From an uncultured Pelagibacteraceae bacterium (GTDB lineage: Bacteria > Pseudomonadota > Alphaproteobacteria > Pelagibacterales > Pelagibacteraceae): a stretch of 58,001 nt of DNA. The position numbers were made by a program, and so were the translations under genes. The DNA is taken from contig CACJRJ010000005.1 in NCBI GenBank assembly GCA_902595725.1, forward strand, positions 1 through 58,001, read 5' to 3'. Below, in pieces: positions 35,162-47,251 of this stretch. The notes under the pieces are model-generated. The model was not told where the DNA came from. It searched no databases and saw only the letters and a list, made by a program, of their open reading frames with translations. The first letter of the stretch is position 1; each line of letters begins with the position of its first letter.

Positions 35162-36654
35162 TTATTTTCTACTAAATTTGAATTTATATTAATATTGTAC
35201 ATTTCAATTAAATTTTCTATAGAGGTTTCTGTTGTGTTCAACAATGGTTCTGGATAAAAACCAAAGAAAACGATTGGTAAAACAAGAAAAGAAAGAATTA
35301 AAACTTCCGCTCTATTTAAGTCAGGCATTTTTTTAATTTCATTCTTCTTAATTTCACCAAACACAACTCTTTTATAAAGCCAAAGCATGTAAGCTGCGGA
35401 TAAAATTACTCCTATACTTGCTATAGCTGCAACTAAAAAACTTTTTTTAAATGCTCCAATCAAAATCAAAAACTCGCCTATAAATCCACTTGTTCCTGGA
35501 AGACCTACTGCGCCAAGAGTAAATACCATTAAAACAATAGCGTATTTAGGCATTACAGAAACCAATCCACCATAATTTGATATTAGTCTTGTGTGCATTC
35601 TCTCATAGATTACACCAACTGATAAGAAAAGTGCGGCCGAAACTAAGCCATGACTAATCATTTGAAATATGCTCCCTTCTAATCCTTGTTGTGTGAATGT
35701 AAATATTCCTAAAGTTACAAATCCCATATGTGCTACAGACGAGTAGGCAATCAATTTTTTCATATCTTCTTGCATTAATGCAACTAGTGAAGTGTAAATA
35801 ATTGCGATTAAACTTAAAATATAGATCAAGGGAATAAAATACTCAGAAGCTACAGGAAAAAGACCAACTGAAAATCTAATAAAACCATATCCAGCCATTT
35901 TTAATAAAATTGCAGCTAATAAGACCGAGCCAGCTGTTGGAGCTTCTACGTGAGCATCAGGCAACCATGTATGAACAGGCCACATTGGAGTTTTAACAGC
36001 AAACGAACTGAAAAAAGCCAACCATAATAAATATTGATACTTCTCATCAATTCCAAGGTTATATAAATAAGTTATATCTGTACTTCCTGTAAACCAGTAT
36101 ATTGAAATAATTGCAACAAGCATAAGAACAGATCCAAGAAGTGTATACAGAAAAAATTTAAAAGCAGAATAAACTCTTCTTTCACCACCCCAAATACCAA
36201 TTATTAAAAACATTGGAATTAAACCACCTTCAAAAAAAAGATAAAATATAACTAGGTCTAATGAGCAAAAAACGCCAATCATTAAAGATTCCATAACAAG
36301 TATAGCAACAAGAAAATCTTTTAATCTGTATTTAACCGTGCTATTTACTGAAACAACACATAATGGTGTGATGAAAGCTGTTAGTATAATAAATAAAATC
36401 GAAATACCATCTATACCTACTTTATAGTTTATAAAACCTTTGATCCAAGATTGTTCTTCTAAAAATTGAAACTCAGCAGTAGATGGGTCAAATAAGTACC
36501 AAAGATATAAAGATAAAATAAAATTAGTAAATGAAACAAAGAGTGCCAAGTATTTACTAGTTAGATGAGTATTTGATTTTGATTTTGAAAAAAATATAAA
36601 TAAAGCACCTAATAATGGTAATAAGATTAATGATGATAAAATAGGAAAATTCAT
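35158..36654 (-). CDS. nuoM: NADH-quinone oxidoreductase subunit M
   Basis: Second antiporter-like proton-pumping subunit of complex I. The 498 residues show the conserved LFFEGGLIPMFLIIGIWGG near 139, KFFLYTLLGSVLMLVAII near 166, TPMWPVHTWLPDAHVEAPTA near 222, and KKLIAYSSVAHMGFVTLGIF near 299, with the Glu and Lys of the proton channel in the expected helices. It shares a start/stop overlap with nuoL and overlaps nuoN by four bases. Confidence 0.98.
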   Translation of the reverse strand: MNFPILSSLILLPLLGALFIFFSKSKSNTHLTSKYLALFVSFTNFILSLYLWYLFDPSTAEFQFLEEQSWIKGFINYKVGIDGISILFIILTAFITPLCVVSVNSTVKYRLKDFLVAILVMESLMIGVFCSLDLVIFYLFFEGGLIPMFLIIGIWGGERRVYSAFKFFLYTLLGSVLMLVAIISIYWFTGSTDITYLYNLGIDEKYQYLLWLAFFSSFAVKTPMWPVHTWLPDAHVEAPTAGSVLLAAILLKMAGYGFIRFSVGLFPVASEYFIPLIYILSLIAIIYTSLVALMQEDMKKLIAYSSVAHMGFVTLGIFTFTQQGLEGSIFQMISHGLVSAALFLSVGVIYERMHTRLISNYGGLVSVMPKYAIVLMVFTLGAVGLPGTSGFIGEFLILIGAFKKSFLVAAIASIGVILSAAYMLWLYKRVVFGEIKKNEIKKMPDLNRAEVLILSFLVLPIVFFGFYPEPLLNTTETSIENLIEMYNININSNLVENK

Positions 36655-38573
36655 TAGTTAAGTATTAAGAAAGTTAATAAAGCGGAAAATCCTAACAACA
36701 TTATAAATGCATAATGATAAATAAATCCATTTTGGAACTTTACTGCAAATAAAGAAATATTTTTTATTAAATTAGAAATACCATCAGGGCCAAATCTATC
36801 AATAAAACTTAAATCTATTTTTTTCCAAAAATATAAGCCTATCTTTTTAGAAGGATTTACAAATAAATAGTCATATAATTCATCAAAATACCATTTATTT
36901 TTTAGAAAATTATATAAAGGTAAGTTTCCATTGACTATTTCATCCGTAATTTTAATATTTTTAACAAAGATGTAATAAGCTAAAGGTATAGATAAAATTA
37001 CTAATATTGGCGTTAAAAGTACAAACCATGACGGTGGATGATCTTGGCTCAATGGTTCCAAAAAGAAAATTGAATTTTTCCAGAAATTACTTGATGATTC
37101 AATACCAATAAATAAATCTTTAAATAAAAACCCAGAAAATATTGCACCAATTGCAAGAATTATTAACGGAATTATCATGACCATCGGTGACTCATGCATG
37201 CTTGATATATTTAATTTTTTATTATTGTAGTCGCCATGAAAAGTTTTAAACATCAGCCTCCAAGAGTAAATTGAAGTTAATAGAGCTGTAAATACACCTA
37301 TTCCGGCAGCAAAATAACCTGCTGTATTACCTTTCAAATAAGCAAACTCTATGATTGCGTCTTTTGAATAGAAACCAGATAAAAATGGAAATCCAGTGAG
37401 AGCAAGAGTTCCTATCACCATTAATATCCATGTGTATGGAAGTTTTTTCCAAACACCTCCCATTAAATTTATATCTTGCTCATCTTTAAATGAATGAATT
37501 ACTGAACCAGATCCTAAAAATAGTAGAGCTTTAAAAAAAGCATGTGTAAATAAATGAAACATAGCAACATTATAAGCACCAACTCCTGTGGCAAAGAACA
37601 TATATCCTAATTGGCTACAAGTTGAATAAGCTATTATTTTTTTAATATCATCTTGAGCTAAGGCTACTGTGGCTGCAAAGAATGCTGTAGACATACCAAC
37701 AATAGTAATGAGATTTAATGCAAGTGGAGAGTATTCATATATTGGAGAACATCTAACAACTAAAAACACACCAGCTGTAACCATTGTTGCTGCATGTATA
37801 AGAGCTGATACAGGAGTAGGACCTTCCATTGCATCAGGCAACCAAGTATGTAAAAATAATTGTGCAGATTTTCCCATTGCTCCTATAAATAAAAGAATAC
37901 AAATTAAATTAATTGCATTAAAACTTAACCCTAAGAAGTTTAAATTTATATCTAAAGACTGTGGTATTAATTCAAATACTTCTGCATAATTAACTGTTCC
38001 AAATAAATAAAATATTAAAAATATTCCTAGTGCAAATCCAAAATCTCCTACACGATTAACAACAAAAGCCTTTATTGCAGCGGCATTAGCACTTTCTTTT
38101 TTAAACCAAAAACCTATTAAAAAATATGAACATAGACCAACTCCTTCCCAGCCAAAAAACAGCTGTAAAAAATTATCCGAGGTTACAAGCATTAACATGG
38201 AGAATGTAAATAATGACAAATAAGACATGAATCTTTGTTTATGTGGATCATGAGACATATATCCAATTGAGTATACGTGAACAATTGAAGAAACTAATGT
38301 TACAACAACTAACATTACAGATGAAAGAGCGTCTATTTTTATGGACCAATTAACATTGAATGTTCCTGAATTTATCCAAGTAAATATATCTAAATTATTT
38401 GTATAACCATCATTAAATACTTTATAAAAAATCAAAAAAGAAAAAATTGACGAAATTGAAATAAATAAACTAGTTAAAATTTCTGAATTTCTTGAGCCTA
38501 GAGATTTACCAAAAAATCCTGAAATAATAGCACCTGCTAACGGCAGAAAAATAATTAGATATTCAAATTCCAT
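36654..38573 (-). CDS. nuoL: NADH-quinone oxidoreductase subunit L
   Basis: Distal antiporter-like subunit of complex I. The 639 residues include about 15 membrane segments, LQLFFGWEGVGLCSYFLIGF near 137, NAAAIKAFVVNRVGDFGFAL near 163, AQLFLHTWLPDAMEGPTPVS near 237, and KKIIAYSTCSQLGYMFFATG near 317. The C-terminal part (about 530-639) corresponds to the lateral helix and final membrane segment that brace NuoM and NuoN. One base separates it from nuoK. Confidence 0.98.
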   Translation of the reverse strand: MEFEYLIIFLPLAGAIISGFFGKSLGSRNSEILTSLFISISSIFSFLIFYKVFNDGYTNNLDIFTWINSGTFNVNWSIKIDALSSVMLVVVTLVSSIVHVYSIGYMSHDPHKQRFMSYLSLFTFSMLMLVTSDNFLQLFFGWEGVGLCSYFLIGFWFKKESANAAAIKAFVVNRVGDFGFALGIFLIFYLFGTVNYAEVFELIPQSLDINLNFLGLSFNAINLICILLFIGAMGKSAQLFLHTWLPDAMEGPTPVSALIHAATMVTAGVFLVVRCSPIYEYSPLALNLITIVGMSTAFFAATVALAQDDIKKIIAYSTCSQLGYMFFATGVGAYNVAMFHLFTHAFFKALLFLGSGSVIHSFKDEQDINLMGGVWKKLPYTWILMVIGTLALTGFPFLSGFYSKDAIIEFAYLKGNTAGYFAAGIGVFTALLTSIYSWRLMFKTFHGDYNNKKLNISSMHESPMVMIIPLIILAIGAIFSGFLFKDLFIGIESSSNFWKNSIFFLEPLSQDHPPSWFVLLTPILVILSIPLAYYIFVKNIKITDEIVNGNLPLYNFLKNKWYFDELYDYLFVNPSKKIGLYFWKKIDLSFIDRFGPDGISNLIKNISLFAVKFQNGFIYHYAFIMLLGFSALLTFLILN

Positions 38574-38574
38574 T

Positions 38575-38886
38575 TTAGCCTTTTAATTTATCAATTTCTT
38601 GAACTCTAATTGTTCCAGAATTTCTATAGTAAATTACAATTATTGCTAAACCTATTGCTGCTTCTGCCGCTGCGACTGTTAGAATAAATAAAGTGAATAT
38701 CTGACCAACTAAATCATTCATATAAATTGAAAATGAAACTAAATTAATATTAACAGCAAGAAGTATCAATTCAATACTCATAAGAATTACTATAATGTTT
38801 TTTCTATTTAAAAATATTCCAACAACACCAATAGTAAAAATAGTTGCTGCAAGAACTAAGTAATGACCTAAAGTTATTTCAAACAT
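38575..38886 (-). CDS. nuoK: NADH-quinone oxidoreductase subunit K
   Basis: Small membrane subunit of complex I with three helices that carries essential Glu residues of the proton path. The 103 residues show [20 protein letters not shown] at 3-22, [18 protein letters not shown] near 36 (first key Glu), and [20 protein letters not shown] near 64 (second key Glu). It overlaps nuoJ by eight bases. Confidence 0.98.
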   Translation of the reverse strand: MFEITLGHYLVLAATIFTIGVVGIFLNRKNIIVILMSIELILLAVNINLVSFSIYMNDLVGQIFTLFILTVAAAEAAIGLAIIVIYYRNSGTIRVQEIDKLKG

Positions 38887-39514
38887 CTATTTTTACTCCT
38901 TCATTATTCTTTGGATCTGCTAGCTCAACACCTTCATTTCGCTCTCTTGATATTTGTTTAAAATAACTTTGGCGCTTAATTCCTTCTCTTTGCCTAAATG
39001 TTAAAACTATAGCTCCAATCATGGCTACCAAAAGAACCATTCCACTTAACTGGAAGAGATGAATATAATCTGTATATAAAACTTTACCTATTTCATGTGT
39101 ATTTGTAGTGCTTAAGTCTATGCCAATCGAAGAAAATGTCTTTAATAACTCAGGTTTATATTTCCATCCGCCCACGACAATAATTAATTCAAAAAATATA
39201 ACTCCACTTATTAACAAACCTATCGGGATGTGATTTGAATTTTTTTCACCACCAAGCCATTCATTCTTTTGCTTAGAAACATTAAGCATCATTACAACAA
39301 ATAAAAATAGAACTGCCACTGCACCGACATAAACTATTAGCATTATCATTCCTATGAATTCAGCACCTATCATTATAAATAGACAAGAAATAGTTATGAA
39401 ATCTAATATTAAAAAAAAAACTGAATGAACTGTATTTCTTGAAACCGTAACCATGATTGCAGAAAAAACAGCAATAATAGAAAAAATATAAAAAAATATA
39501 GAATGAATTATCAT
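38879..39514 (-). CDS. nuoJ: NADH-quinone oxidoreductase subunit J
   Basis: Five-helix membrane subunit of complex I. The 211 residues contain [20 protein letters not shown] near 22, [20 protein letters not shown] near 54 (the conserved pi-bulge helix), and [20 protein letters not shown] near 155. The C-terminal tail after the last helix (about 175-211) is charged and extends a little beyond the core. It lies two bases after nuoI. Confidence 0.96.
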   Translation of the reverse strand: MIIHSIFFYIFSIIAVFSAIMVTVSRNTVHSVFFLILDFITISCLFIMIGAEFIGMIMLIVYVGAVAVLFLFVVMMLNVSKQKNEWLGGEKNSNHIPIGLLISGVIFFELIIVVGGWKYKPELLKTFSSIGIDLSTTNTHEIGKVLYTDYIHLFQLSGMVLLVAMIGAIVLTFRQREGIKRQSYFKQISRERNEGVELADPKNNEGVKIDV

Positions 39515-39516
39515 AT

Positions 39517-40002
39517 TTATCTGTAAGGATTATCTGCTTTAATATTTGCTGCTAATAAACTTTCCCATCTATCACCATTATCTAATAATTTTTCTTTATT
39601 GTAATAAAGTTCTTCTCTAGTTTCTGTCGAAAATTCAAAATTAGGTCCTTGAACGATTGCATCTACTGGGCAAGACTCTTCACATAATCCACAATATATG
39701 CATTTAAGCATATCAATATCATATCGTGTGGTTTTTCTACTTCCATCTTCTCTTTCTGTTGATTCAATTGTAATTGCCTGAGCGGGACAAACTGCTTCAC
39801 ACAATTTGCAAGCTATGCACCTTTCTTCTCCATTGGGATATCTTCTTAGTGCATGTTCGCCACGGAATCTTGGGCTAATTTTACCCTTTTCAAATGGATA
39901 GTTTAAAGTTTTTTTAGATTTAAAAGATTCTTTAATAGCAATAATTAAGCCGCTCATGAAATCAACTAATAAAACAGTTTTTAAAATTCTTGATAATTTC
40001 AT
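39517..40002 (-). CDS. nuoI: NADH-quinone oxidoreductase subunit I
   Basis: Iron-sulfur subunit of the complex I quinone-reducing arm, holding two [4Fe-4S] clusters (N6a and N6b). The 161 residues show the two ferredoxin-type motifs [16 protein letters not shown] near 62 and [16 protein letters not shown] near 101, plus the amphipathic N-terminal helix that anchors the subunit and the segment [20 protein letters not shown]. It is two bases from both nuoH and nuoJ. Confidence 0.98.
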   Translation of the reverse strand: MKLSRILKTVLLVDFMSGLIIAIKESFKSKKTLNYPFEKGKISPRFRGEHALRRYPNGEERCIACKLCEAVCPAQAITIESTEREDGSRKTTRYDIDMLKCIYCGLCEESCPVDAIVQGPNFEFSTETREELYYNKEKLLDNGDRWESLLAANIKADNPYR

Positions 40003-40004
40003 AA

Positions 40005-41009
40005 TTAATTTACCGGTAAAAGATTAAAATAAAATAAATAACTTGCTGTTAAAACTACCCAAGTTAATGATAGAGGAAGAAAAATTTTCCATCCTAATTT
40101 CATTAATTGATCATATCTATATCTTGGAACAATTGCTTTCACTAGCGCGAATAAAATAAATAATAATAGTATTTTAAGTATTAACCAAAGTGGTGCTGGT
40201 ACAAGCGTGAAAGGATAAAGATCTATTGGTGATAACCAACCACCTAAAAACAAAATAGATCCCATGCTACACATCAGTAAAATATTTGCATATTCACCTA
40301 ACCAGAACATTGCATACATCATTCCTGAATACTCTGTTTGATACCCAGCTACTAATTCAGCCTCTGCTTCAGGTAAATCAAATGGAGGTCTATTAGTTTC
40401 TGCAAGAGCAGAGATAAAAAAAATGACAAACATTGGAAATAAAGGAACTATGAACCATAAATTTTCTTGAGCTAAGACAATATCTGTCAAATTTAATGAT
40501 CCAACACACAACAAAACATTTATTATTATTACTCCAATAGAAACTTCATACGATACCATTTGTGCTGCAGATCTTATTGCACCTAAAAAAGGATATTTTG
40601 AATTTGAAGCCCAGCCACCCATTATAATCCCATAAACTCCTAGAGAAGAGACTGCAAAAAGATATAGTATACCAACATTTATATTTGCTAGGACAATTTC
40701 CTCACTAAATGGAATAACGGCCCAAGAAATTAAAGCTAATGTCATTGTTACTATTGGTGCAAGAATAAATATTATTTTATTAGCACTTGCAGGAATGATT
40801 ATTTCTTTAAAAATGTATTTTAAAGCATCAGCTAAAGATTGAAATAAACCAAAGGGACCAACTACATTTGGACCCCTCCTTTTTTGAACGAATGCCCATA
40901 CTCGTCTATCAAGCCAGACTATCATTGCTACTGCAGTTAAAATTGGAATAAGCAAAAGAAAAACTTTATAAATTTCAGTAATCAAAATATTTAAATTTTC
41001 AATCATCAT
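40005..41009 (-). CDS. nuoH: NADH-quinone oxidoreductase subunit H
   Basis: Membrane subunit that forms part of the quinone channel and links the redox arm to the proton pumps. The 334 residues have about eight helices and the highly conserved loops [20 protein letters not shown] near 31, [20 protein letters not shown] near 120, and [20 protein letters not shown] near 201 followed by GYQTEYSGM. It starts four bases inside the end of nuoG. Confidence 0.98.
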   Translation of the reverse strand: MMIENLNILITEIYKVFLLLIPILTAVAMIVWLDRRVWAFVQKRRGPNVVGPFGLFQSLADALKYIFKEIIIPASANKIIFILAPIVTMTLALISWAVIPFSEEIVLANINVGILYLFAVSSLGVYGIIMGGWASNSKYPFLGAIRSAAQMVSYEVSIGVIIINVLLCVGSLNLTDIVLAQENLWFIVPLFPMFVIFFISALAETNRPPFDLPEAEAELVAGYQTEYSGMMYAMFWLGEYANILLMCSMGSILFLGGWLSPIDLYPFTLVPAPLWLILKILLLFILFALVKAIVPRYRYDQLMKLGWKIFLPLSLTWVVLTASYLFYFNLLPVN

Positions 41010-43036
41010 CCGTCTGTTCCTGTGTTTTTTAATTTTAATTTTTCATTGTGGCAATCAGTCATAGTTTTTGAAGCCCTTGCAATAACGTTTGAAAAATAAT
41101 AATCAAAATTGTCTAATATAATTTTTTCATCAAAAAAAGTTGCTTCGGTTGAATTGTTATTATTATTTTCTGATTTCAAATTTAAATAATTAAACATGCT
41201 ATCTAGCAATTCTTCTTTATTCTTAAATATTTTTTTTCTTTTTAATAATTCTGATAAATTATTAATAATTTCCCAATCTTCTTTTGCCACGCCAGGAGGG
41301 TAAGATGCTTTGTAAGCTTTTTGAATTTTTCCTTCTAAATTAACAAAATAACCATCTTGCTCTGCATAAGTTGCTCCTGGCAAAATAATATCAGCACATT
41401 CAGCTCCATAATCGCCATGACTCCCTATATATATTACAAACTCATTTTCCTTTTTAAATTTAAGATTATCCTGACCAATTAAAAACAAAACCTCAAATTC
41501 ATTATTTAAAGTTTTTGTTAAAGCTACATTTTGTGAATCTGTTGAACTTATAATATCTAAATCATTAGAACCTACTGTAGAGGCATCTTTTGATAAAATG
41601 TTTAATGAGTTCCATTCATTTGAAATTTTATTTTTTGAAGTTAAATATTTTTTCATTTCTTCAAATACATATTTTCCTGATTTTAAATTAAGTACTGAAT
41701 TTCCAATAATTATTATAGGTTTTTTTGAATTTTCAATTTTAGAAGATAAATTATGCTTACCTTCTATTATGTCCTTAATAACTTTTGTATTATTTGGAAG
41801 AATTTCGTATGGATAAGTTAAATCACCAACATCACCGATTGAATAAATTTCTAAATTATTTTTTAGGTAACTTTTTCTTATTCTTAAATTTACAATAGTT
41901 GCTTCAATTCTTGGATTTGTTCCTATGAGTAGAATTAGATCAGAATCTTCAATACCATTAATTTTTGAATTAAAAATATAATTTTCTTTATTACTTGTAT
42001 TCGTATAGGTGTTGTTAACTCTTGAGTCTAAATATTTAGATTTTATAGTTTTGTTAAAAAACTCTTTTGCAACATATAGGGTTTCCATATTAGTAAGATC
42101 TCCTGTAAATCCTGCAATTTTGTCTGGTGATGTTTCGTTGATTTTTTTGACAATTATTTTATTAGCCTCTTCCCAAGATACTTTTTCAAAACCTTTTTTG
42201 CTTTTAAAATAAGGTACATCTATTCTTTGATTTTTAATTCCATCACATGCGTATCTGGTTTTATCAGAAATCCACTCTTCATTGATATCTTCGTTTATTA
42301 TAGGTAAAACTCTCTTTACCTCCCATCCATAGGTATCAATTCTTATATTGGAACCAACTGCATCCATTACGTCAATTGATTCAGTTTTTTTAAGCTCCCA
42401 TGGTCTTGCTTCGAACACGTAAGGTTTTGATGTTAATGCTCCAACTGGGCATAAATCAATAACATTTGCTGAAAGTTCTGACTCCATTGATTTTTCTAAA
42501 TACGTTGTAATTTGCATATCTTCACCTCTACCAATAGCACCTAATTCCGGAACACCCGCAACCTCTGTAGCAAATCTAATACATCTTGTGCAGTGAATAC
42601 ATCTTGTCATTTGAGTTTTGATTAAAGGACCCATATATTTATCTGGAACTTCTCTCTTATTTTCTTTGTATCTAGATTTATCTATTCCATAAAACATCGA
42701 CTGATCTTGTAAATCACATTCACCACCTTGATCACAAACAGGACAGTCTAATGGGTGATTTGCTAATAAAAATTCCATTACTCCTTTTCTTGCTTTCTCA
42801 ACTTTTTCAGTATTAGTTTTTATATTCATTCCTTCCGATATTGGCATTGCACATGAGGCTATTGGTTTGGGAGATTTTTCAATTTCTACTAAACACATTC
42901 TACAGTTACCAGCTATAGAAAGTTTTTCGTGATAACAAAACCTAGGAATTTCTGCTCCTGCTTTTTCGCATGCCTGAAGTACTGTTAAACCTTCTTCAAC
43001 TTCAATATCTGTATCGTTAACTTTTAATTTAATCAT
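41006..43036 (-). CDS. nuoG: NADH-quinone oxidoreductase subunit G
   Basis: Largest subunit of the NADH arm, carrying clusters N1b, N4 and N5 that pass electrons towards quinone. The 676 residues start with a plant-type ferredoxin domain ([20 protein letters not shown] near 31, CAMPIS near 63), then the N5 His-Cys site [18 protein letters not shown] near 94, the N4 site [16 protein letters not shown] near 143, and a molybdopterin-oxidoreductase-like domain (about 215-650) that in this family lacks cofactor. The extra N7 cluster Cys set seen in some species is not evident. It ends overlapping nuoH and abuts nuoF. Confidence 0.97.
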   Translation of the reverse strand: MIKLKVNDTDIEVEEGLTVLQACEKAGAEIPRFCYHEKLSIAGNCRMCLVEIEKSPKPIASCAMPISEGMNIKTNTEKVEKARKGVMEFLLANHPLDCPVCDQGGECDLQDQSMFYGIDKSRYKENKREVPDKYMGPLIKTQMTRCIHCTRCIRFATEVAGVPELGAIGRGEDMQITTYLEKSMESELSANVIDLCPVGALTSKPYVFEARPWELKKTESIDVMDAVGSNIRIDTYGWEVKRVLPIINEDINEEWISDKTRYACDGIKNQRIDVPYFKSKKGFEKVSWEEANKIIVKKINETSPDKIAGFTGDLTNMETLYVAKEFFNKTIKSKYLDSRVNNTYTNTSNKENYIFNSKINGIEDSDLILLIGTNPRIEATIVNLRIRKSYLKNNLEIYSIGDVGDLTYPYEILPNNTKVIKDIIEGKHNLSSKIENSKKPIIIIGNSVLNLKSGKYVFEEMKKYLTSKNKISNEWNSLNILSKDASTVGSNDLDIISSTDSQNVALTKTLNNEFEVLFLIGQDNLKFKKENEFVIYIGSHGDYGAECADIILPGATYAEQDGYFVNLEGKIQKAYKASYPPGVAKEDWEIINNLSELLKRKKIFKNKEELLDSMFNYLNLKSENNNNNSTEATFFDEKIILDNFDYYFSNVIARASKTMTDCHNEKLKLKNTGTDG

Positions 43037-44358
43037 TATTTTTCCAACAAATGTTGATCCACCAAATAAGGTATTTTTTTATTTTTATTAATTAATGGAT
43101 TAAAATTATTTCTTTTAGCCACTTCTTTTTTAAAATGTCTAAGCAAACCTTGTACAGGCCATGCAGATCCTTCTCCAAAAGCACAAATTGTATGTCCTTC
43201 TATTTGTTGTGTAACATCCATTAACATATCAACTTCATCTCTTGATGCTTCACCTTTTGCCATTCTCTCAAGCATTCTCCACATCCATCCAGATCCTTCT
43301 CTACAAGGTGTACATTGTCCACAGCTTTCATGTTTGTAAAATCTTGCTATTCTTGCCATACACTTAATTATATCTTGGTCTTTATTTATAACGACAATGC
43401 CTGCTGTACCTAATCCACTTTTTTGTTCTACTAAAGAGTCAAAATCCATATTAATTGTTTCACAAATTTTTTTAGGTAGTAATGGCATTGAAGAGCCACC
43501 AGGTATTACTGCCTGGAGATTTTCCCATCCTCCGATAACACCGCCTGCATGTTTTTCGATTAATTCTTTTAAAGGGATTCCCATTTCCTCTTCGACATTA
43601 CATGGATTGTTTACATTTCCAGAAATACAATAAATTTTTGTTCCTGTATTTTTTGGTTTACCGATATTTGAAAACCATTTTGCTCCTCTTTTTAGTATAG
43701 TAGGAACTACTGCAATTGTTTCAACATTATTTATAATTGTTGGACATCCATAAAGACCTATTAAAGCTGGAAAAGGAGGTTTTAATCTAGGTTGGCCTTT
43801 ATTTCCTTCAAGACTTTCCAATAAAGCAGTTTCCTCTCCACAAATATAAGCTCCTGCACCATAATGAATATATATGTCAAAATCCCATCCACTATCACAA
43901 GCATTAGCACCAATTAATTTTTTTTCATAAGCTTCGTTAATTGCTTTTTGAAGTTTATTACCTTCGGTTATATATTCTCCTCTTATATAAATATAACATT
44001 TATTTGCATTAACAGCGTATGCAGCTAGTAAACAACCTTCGATTAACTTATGAGGTTCAAATCTTAAAATATCTCTATCTTTACAAGTTCCAGGTTCTGA
44101 CTCATCTGCATTGATAACAAGATAATGGGGTCTTGAACCAACTTCTTTAGGAGCGAATGACCACTTAAGTCCAGTAGGAAAACCTGCGCCACCTCTACCT
44201 CTAAGTTCAGAAGACTTAATTTCATTAATTATCCATTCTTTACCTTTTTTTATAATTTCATTAGTATTTTGCCAATCTCCTCTTTTTTGCGCAGATAAAA
44301 TATCTGGTCCAAGGTCATTATATAAATTCGTAAAAATTCTATCTTCGTCTTTAAGCAT
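43036..44358 (-). CDS. nuoF: NADH-quinone oxidoreductase subunit F
   Basis: NADH-binding flavoprotein of complex I, with FMN and cluster N3. The 440 residues show the NADH/FMN site [17 protein letters not shown] near 53, [16 protein letters not shown] near 82, [13 protein letters not shown] near 125, [16 protein letters not shown] near 170, and the cluster Cys residues in [16 protein letters not shown] near 345 with the fourth in [19 protein letters not shown] near 388. It overlaps the end of nuoE by eight bases. Confidence 0.98.
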   Translation of the reverse strand: MLKDEDRIFTNLYNDLGPDILSAQKRGDWQNTNEIIKKGKEWIINEIKSSELRGRGGAGFPTGLKWSFAPKEVGSRPHYLVINADESEPGTCKDRDILRFEPHKLIEGCLLAAYAVNANKCYIYIRGEYITEGNKLQKAINEAYEKKLIGANACDSGWDFDIYIHYGAGAYICGEETALLESLEGNKGQPRLKPPFPALIGLYGCPTIINNVETIAVVPTILKRGAKWFSNIGKPKNTGTKIYCISGNVNNPCNVEEEMGIPLKELIEKHAGGVIGGWENLQAVIPGGSSMPLLPKKICETINMDFDSLVEQKSGLGTAGIVVINKDQDIIKCMARIARFYKHESCGQCTPCREGSGWMWRMLERMAKGEASRDEVDMLMDVTQQIEGHTICAFGEGSAWPVQGLLRHFKKEVAKRNNFNPLINKNKKIPYLVDQHLLEK

Positions 44359-44959
44359 TTTTTATATTTAATAAAGTTTTTCTATTATTTTCTGGTTCAG
44401 AGTTTTTTCTACCTCTATATGAGCCGGGTGCTGGTTTTTCTCCATTTTGTATTTGGTTTATAATTTTTTCTGTTTTCTCTATATTTAAATCTTCATAATA
44501 ATCATCGTTGATTTGCATCATAGGGGCATTAATACATGCACCAAGGCACTCAACTTCAATCCATGAACAATTACTGTCTTTCGAAAGTTGATTTTCTTTA
44601 TCTGATATTTTTTTTTTACATATATTTACAATATCATAAGCTCCTCTGATCATGCATGGTGTAGTTGTGCAAATTTGAAAAAAATATTTTCCAACTGGTG
44701 ACAAATTATACATTGTATAAAATGTAGCTACTTCATAAACTTTGATGTATGGAATATTGATAAATTTTGCAATATATTTCATGGCAGCTAAAGGTATCCA
44801 ATTATCATTCTGTTTTTGCGCTAAGTAAAGTAAAGGCATAACTGCACTTTTTTGTTTTCCTTCTGGATAATTTTTTATTATTTTTTGCGCTTCCTCTAAA
44901 TTTTTTTTATTAAATTCAAAGCTAGATGGTTGTTCCTTAGAAATTTTTTTTATGCTCAT
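44351..44959 (-). CDS. nuoE: NADH-quinone oxidoreductase subunit E
   Basis: Thioredoxin-fold [2Fe-2S] subunit (cluster N1a) beside NuoF. The 202 residues have the N-terminal helical part with [20 protein letters not shown] near 37, [20 protein letters not shown] near 75, and the four cluster Cys residues in [15 protein letters not shown] near 97 and [20 protein letters not shown] near 139. The C-terminal tail after about 170 ([19 protein letters not shown]) is an extension usual in alphaproteobacterial NuoE. Confidence 0.97.
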   Translation of the reverse strand: MSIKKISKEQPSSFEFNKKNLEEAQKIIKNYPEGKQKSAVMPLLYLAQKQNDNWIPLAAMKYIAKFINIPYIKVYEVATFYTMYNLSPVGKYFFQICTTTPCMIRGAYDIVNICKKKISDKENQLSKDSNCSWIEVECLGACINAPMMQINDDYYEDLNIEKTEKIINQIQNGEKPAPGSYRGRKNSEPENNRKTLLNIKNA

Positions 44960-46131
44960 CTATCGATTTCTCCAAAAACTACATCCATAGATCCTAATAC
45001 AGCTGGAACATCTGCTAACATATGGCCCTTAATTAAATAGTCCATTGCTTGTAGATGAGAAAATCCTGGCGCTCTAATTTTGCATTTATAGGGTTTGCTC
45101 GAGCCATCTGATATTAAATAAACTCCAAATTCACCTTTAGGAGCTTCTACAGCAACATAAATTTCATCTTTTTTAACTCTATAACCCTCTGTAAAAAGTT
45201 TAAAATGATGAATTAAAGCCTCCATTGACTCCTTAAGTTCCTTTTTTGGAGGAGGGCTTATTTTTCCATCTAAAGATTTTATTGGTCCTGATGGCATTTT
45301 TACCAAACATTGATTTATAATATTTACGCTCTCTTTCATTTCTTCAATTCTACATAAATATCTATCGTAGCAGTCTCCATTTTTACCAATTGGAATTTTA
45401 AAATCTAATTGTTCATAGCATTCGTATGGTTGAGATTTTCTTAAATCCCATGGAACTCCCGAGCCTCTTAGCATTACTCCAGAAAATGAATAATCAAGTG
45501 CATCTTGTTTCGATACAATACCAATATCAACATTTCTTTGTTTGAATATTCTATTGTCGGTTAAAAGAGTTTCTAAATCGTTAATAACCTTTGGAAAATT
45601 TTGACAAAATTTTGCAATATCTTCATTTAATCCTCTGGGTAGATCTTGATGTACACCGCCAGTTCTAAAATAATTTGCATGAAGTCTTGAGCCAGAAACT
45701 CTTTCATAAAAAGTCATTAAAGTTTCTCTCTCTTCAAATCCCCATAATGAAGGTGTTAATGCACCAACATCAAGTGCTTGGGTAGTTATATTTAAAATAT
45801 GACTTAATATTCTTCCAATTTCACAAAACATTACTCTTATAAACTGTGCTCTTATAGGAACCTCAATATTTAGAATTTTTTCAACTGCAAGAGCAAATGC
45901 ATGTTCTTGATTCATTGGAGCAACATAGTCAAGCCTATCAAAATAAGGTAATGCTTGCAGATAAGTTTTGTTTTCTATTAACTTTTCTGTTCCTCTATGT
46001 AAAAGCCCAATATGGGGATCTGCATGTTCTACAACTTCACCGTCAAGTTCTAAAATAAGTCTTAATACACCATGCGCTGCAGGATGCTGAGGTCCAAAAT
46101 TTAAATTTAAAGTTTTTTTTTCTTTAGTCAT
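44956..46131 (-). CDS. nuoD: NADH-quinone oxidoreductase subunit D
   Basis: Forms the quinone-reducing pocket with NuoB. The 391 residues start [17 protein letters not shown], then [20 protein letters not shown] near 41, [20 protein letters not shown] near 62, GARLH-type segment [20 protein letters not shown] near 150, and at the C-terminus SFSHLQ-type region [20 protein letters not shown] followed by [13 protein letters not shown]. NuoC and NuoD are separate genes, as in most alphaproteobacteria; they overlap by eight bases. Confidence 0.98.
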   Translation of the reverse strand: MTKEKKTLNLNFGPQHPAAHGVLRLILELDGEVVEHADPHIGLLHRGTEKLIENKTYLQALPYFDRLDYVAPMNQEHAFALAVEKILNIEVPIRAQFIRVMFCEIGRILSHILNITTQALDVGALTPSLWGFEERETLMTFYERVSGSRLHANYFRTGGVHQDLPRGLNEDIAKFCQNFPKVINDLETLLTDNRIFKQRNVDIGIVSKQDALDYSFSGVMLRGSGVPWDLRKSQPYECYEQLDFKIPIGKNGDCYDRYLCRIEEMKESVNIINQCLVKMPSGPIKSLDGKISPPPKKELKESMEALIHHFKLFTEGYRVKKDEIYVAVEAPKGEFGVYLISDGSSKPYKCKIRAPGFSHLQAMDYLIKGHMLADVPAVLGSMDVVFGEIDR

Positions 46132-46723
46132 TTTTTTTTTTATTTTGACTCCTTATATATTCTGTTCCTTCCCACGGGCTTTTGTAATCAAAATTTCTAT
46201 AATTCTGTTCCAATTTTACAGGTTCATAAATAACTTTTTTTTCATCTTCGCTATATCTAACTTCATTATGACCAGTTAAAGGGAAGTCTTTTCTTAAAGG
46301 ATGACCTACAAATCCATAATCAGTTAAAATTCTTCTTAAATCTGGATGGTCTTTGAATTTTATTCCATACATATCAAAAACTTCTCTTTCCATCCAATTT
46401 GACGAGGGAAACACTGAAGTTAATGAAGTAACAATTTCATTTTCATTAATAAAAAAATCTATAAGTACTCTAGAATTAAATTCATGGCTTAATAATAAGT
46501 AAACAAGTTTAAAACGGTTCTCTTTTTCCGGATAATCTACAGCAGTAATGTCAATTAATTGTTTAAATTTAGTTTCGTTATTATTTTTTAAAAAAGCAAT
46601 TACTTCTAATAAGTTTTCATTTTCGATACTAATATAGATATTTTTATGTTTAACTTTGGTGTTCCTAATTTTTGTAGTTAATTCGGAATTAATTTTTTTT
46701 TCTAAATTAGACAAATTTTTCAT
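46124..46723 (-). CDS. nuoC: NADH-quinone oxidoreductase subunit C
   Basis: 30-kDa subunit of the complex I peripheral arm. The 199 residues show [20 protein letters not shown] near 53, the signature [20 protein letters not shown] near 112, and [19 protein letters not shown] near 133, and end with the conserved basic EGTEYIRSQ region. It is three bases after nuoB and overlaps nuoD by eight bases. Confidence 0.97.
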   Translation of the reverse strand: MKNLSNLEKKINSELTTKIRNTKVKHKNIYISIENENLLEVIAFLKNNNETKFKQLIDITAVDYPEKENRFKLVYLLLSHEFNSRVLIDFFINENEIVTSLTSVFPSSNWMEREVFDMYGIKFKDHPDLRRILTDYGFVGHPLRKDFPLTGHNEVRYSEDEKKVIYEPVKLEQNYRNFDYKSPWEGTEYIRSQNKKKND

Positions 46724-46726
46724 AAT

Positions 46727-47248
46727 TTATCTTTCTAAAGATCCTTTATTTCTTATTTTTTTCTGAAGTTGTAATACTCCATATAGAAGTGCTTCAGCAG
46801 AGGGAGGGCAGCCAGGGACGTAAACATCAACTGGAACAATACGATCGCAACCTCTAACAACCGAGTAAGAGTAATGATAATAACCACCACCGTTTGCACA
46901 ACTACCCATCGATATAACATATCGTGGCTCAGGCATCTGGTCGTATACTTTTCTTAAGGCAGGAGCCATTTTATTAGTTAAAGTCCCTGCTACAATCATT
47001 ACATCAGATTGTCTTGGTGAGCCTCTTGGTGCTGCACCAAATCTTTCCAAATCATATCTTGGCATTGAAGTATGCATCATTTCAACAGCACAACAGGCCA
47101 AACCAAAAGTCATCCAATGCAATGATCCTGTCCGTGCCCAATTAACTAAATTATCAAATGATGTTGTAATAAATCCATTTTCACTGAAATCTTTTGCTAA
47201 TTGTTTAAATTCATCAGGTATTTGTTTTTCTTTTTCAGAAATTACCAT
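46727..47248 (-). CDS. nuoB: NADH-quinone oxidoreductase subunit B
   Basis: Holds cluster N2, the last electron donor to quinone. The 173 residues include the tandem-Cys motif [20 protein letters not shown] near 48, [20 protein letters not shown] near 70, [20 protein letters not shown] near 109, and [17 protein letters not shown] near 142, which contain all four cluster Cys residues. It lies three bases after nuoA. Confidence 0.98.
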   Translation of the reverse strand: MVISEKEKQIPDEFKQLAKDFSENGFITTSFDNLVNWARTGSLHWMTFGLACCAVEMMHTSMPRYDLERFGAAPRGSPRQSDVMIVAGTLTNKMAPALRKVYDQMPEPRYVISMGSCANGGGYYHYSYSVVRGCDRIVPVDVYVPGCPPSAEALLYGVLQLQKKIRNKGSLER

Positions 47249-47251
47249 TTT

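Noticed and set aside
37669-37989. 106-codon plus-strand ORF inside nuoL
   Set aside because: Antisense to a highly conserved complex I gene; no family features, no own upstream space.
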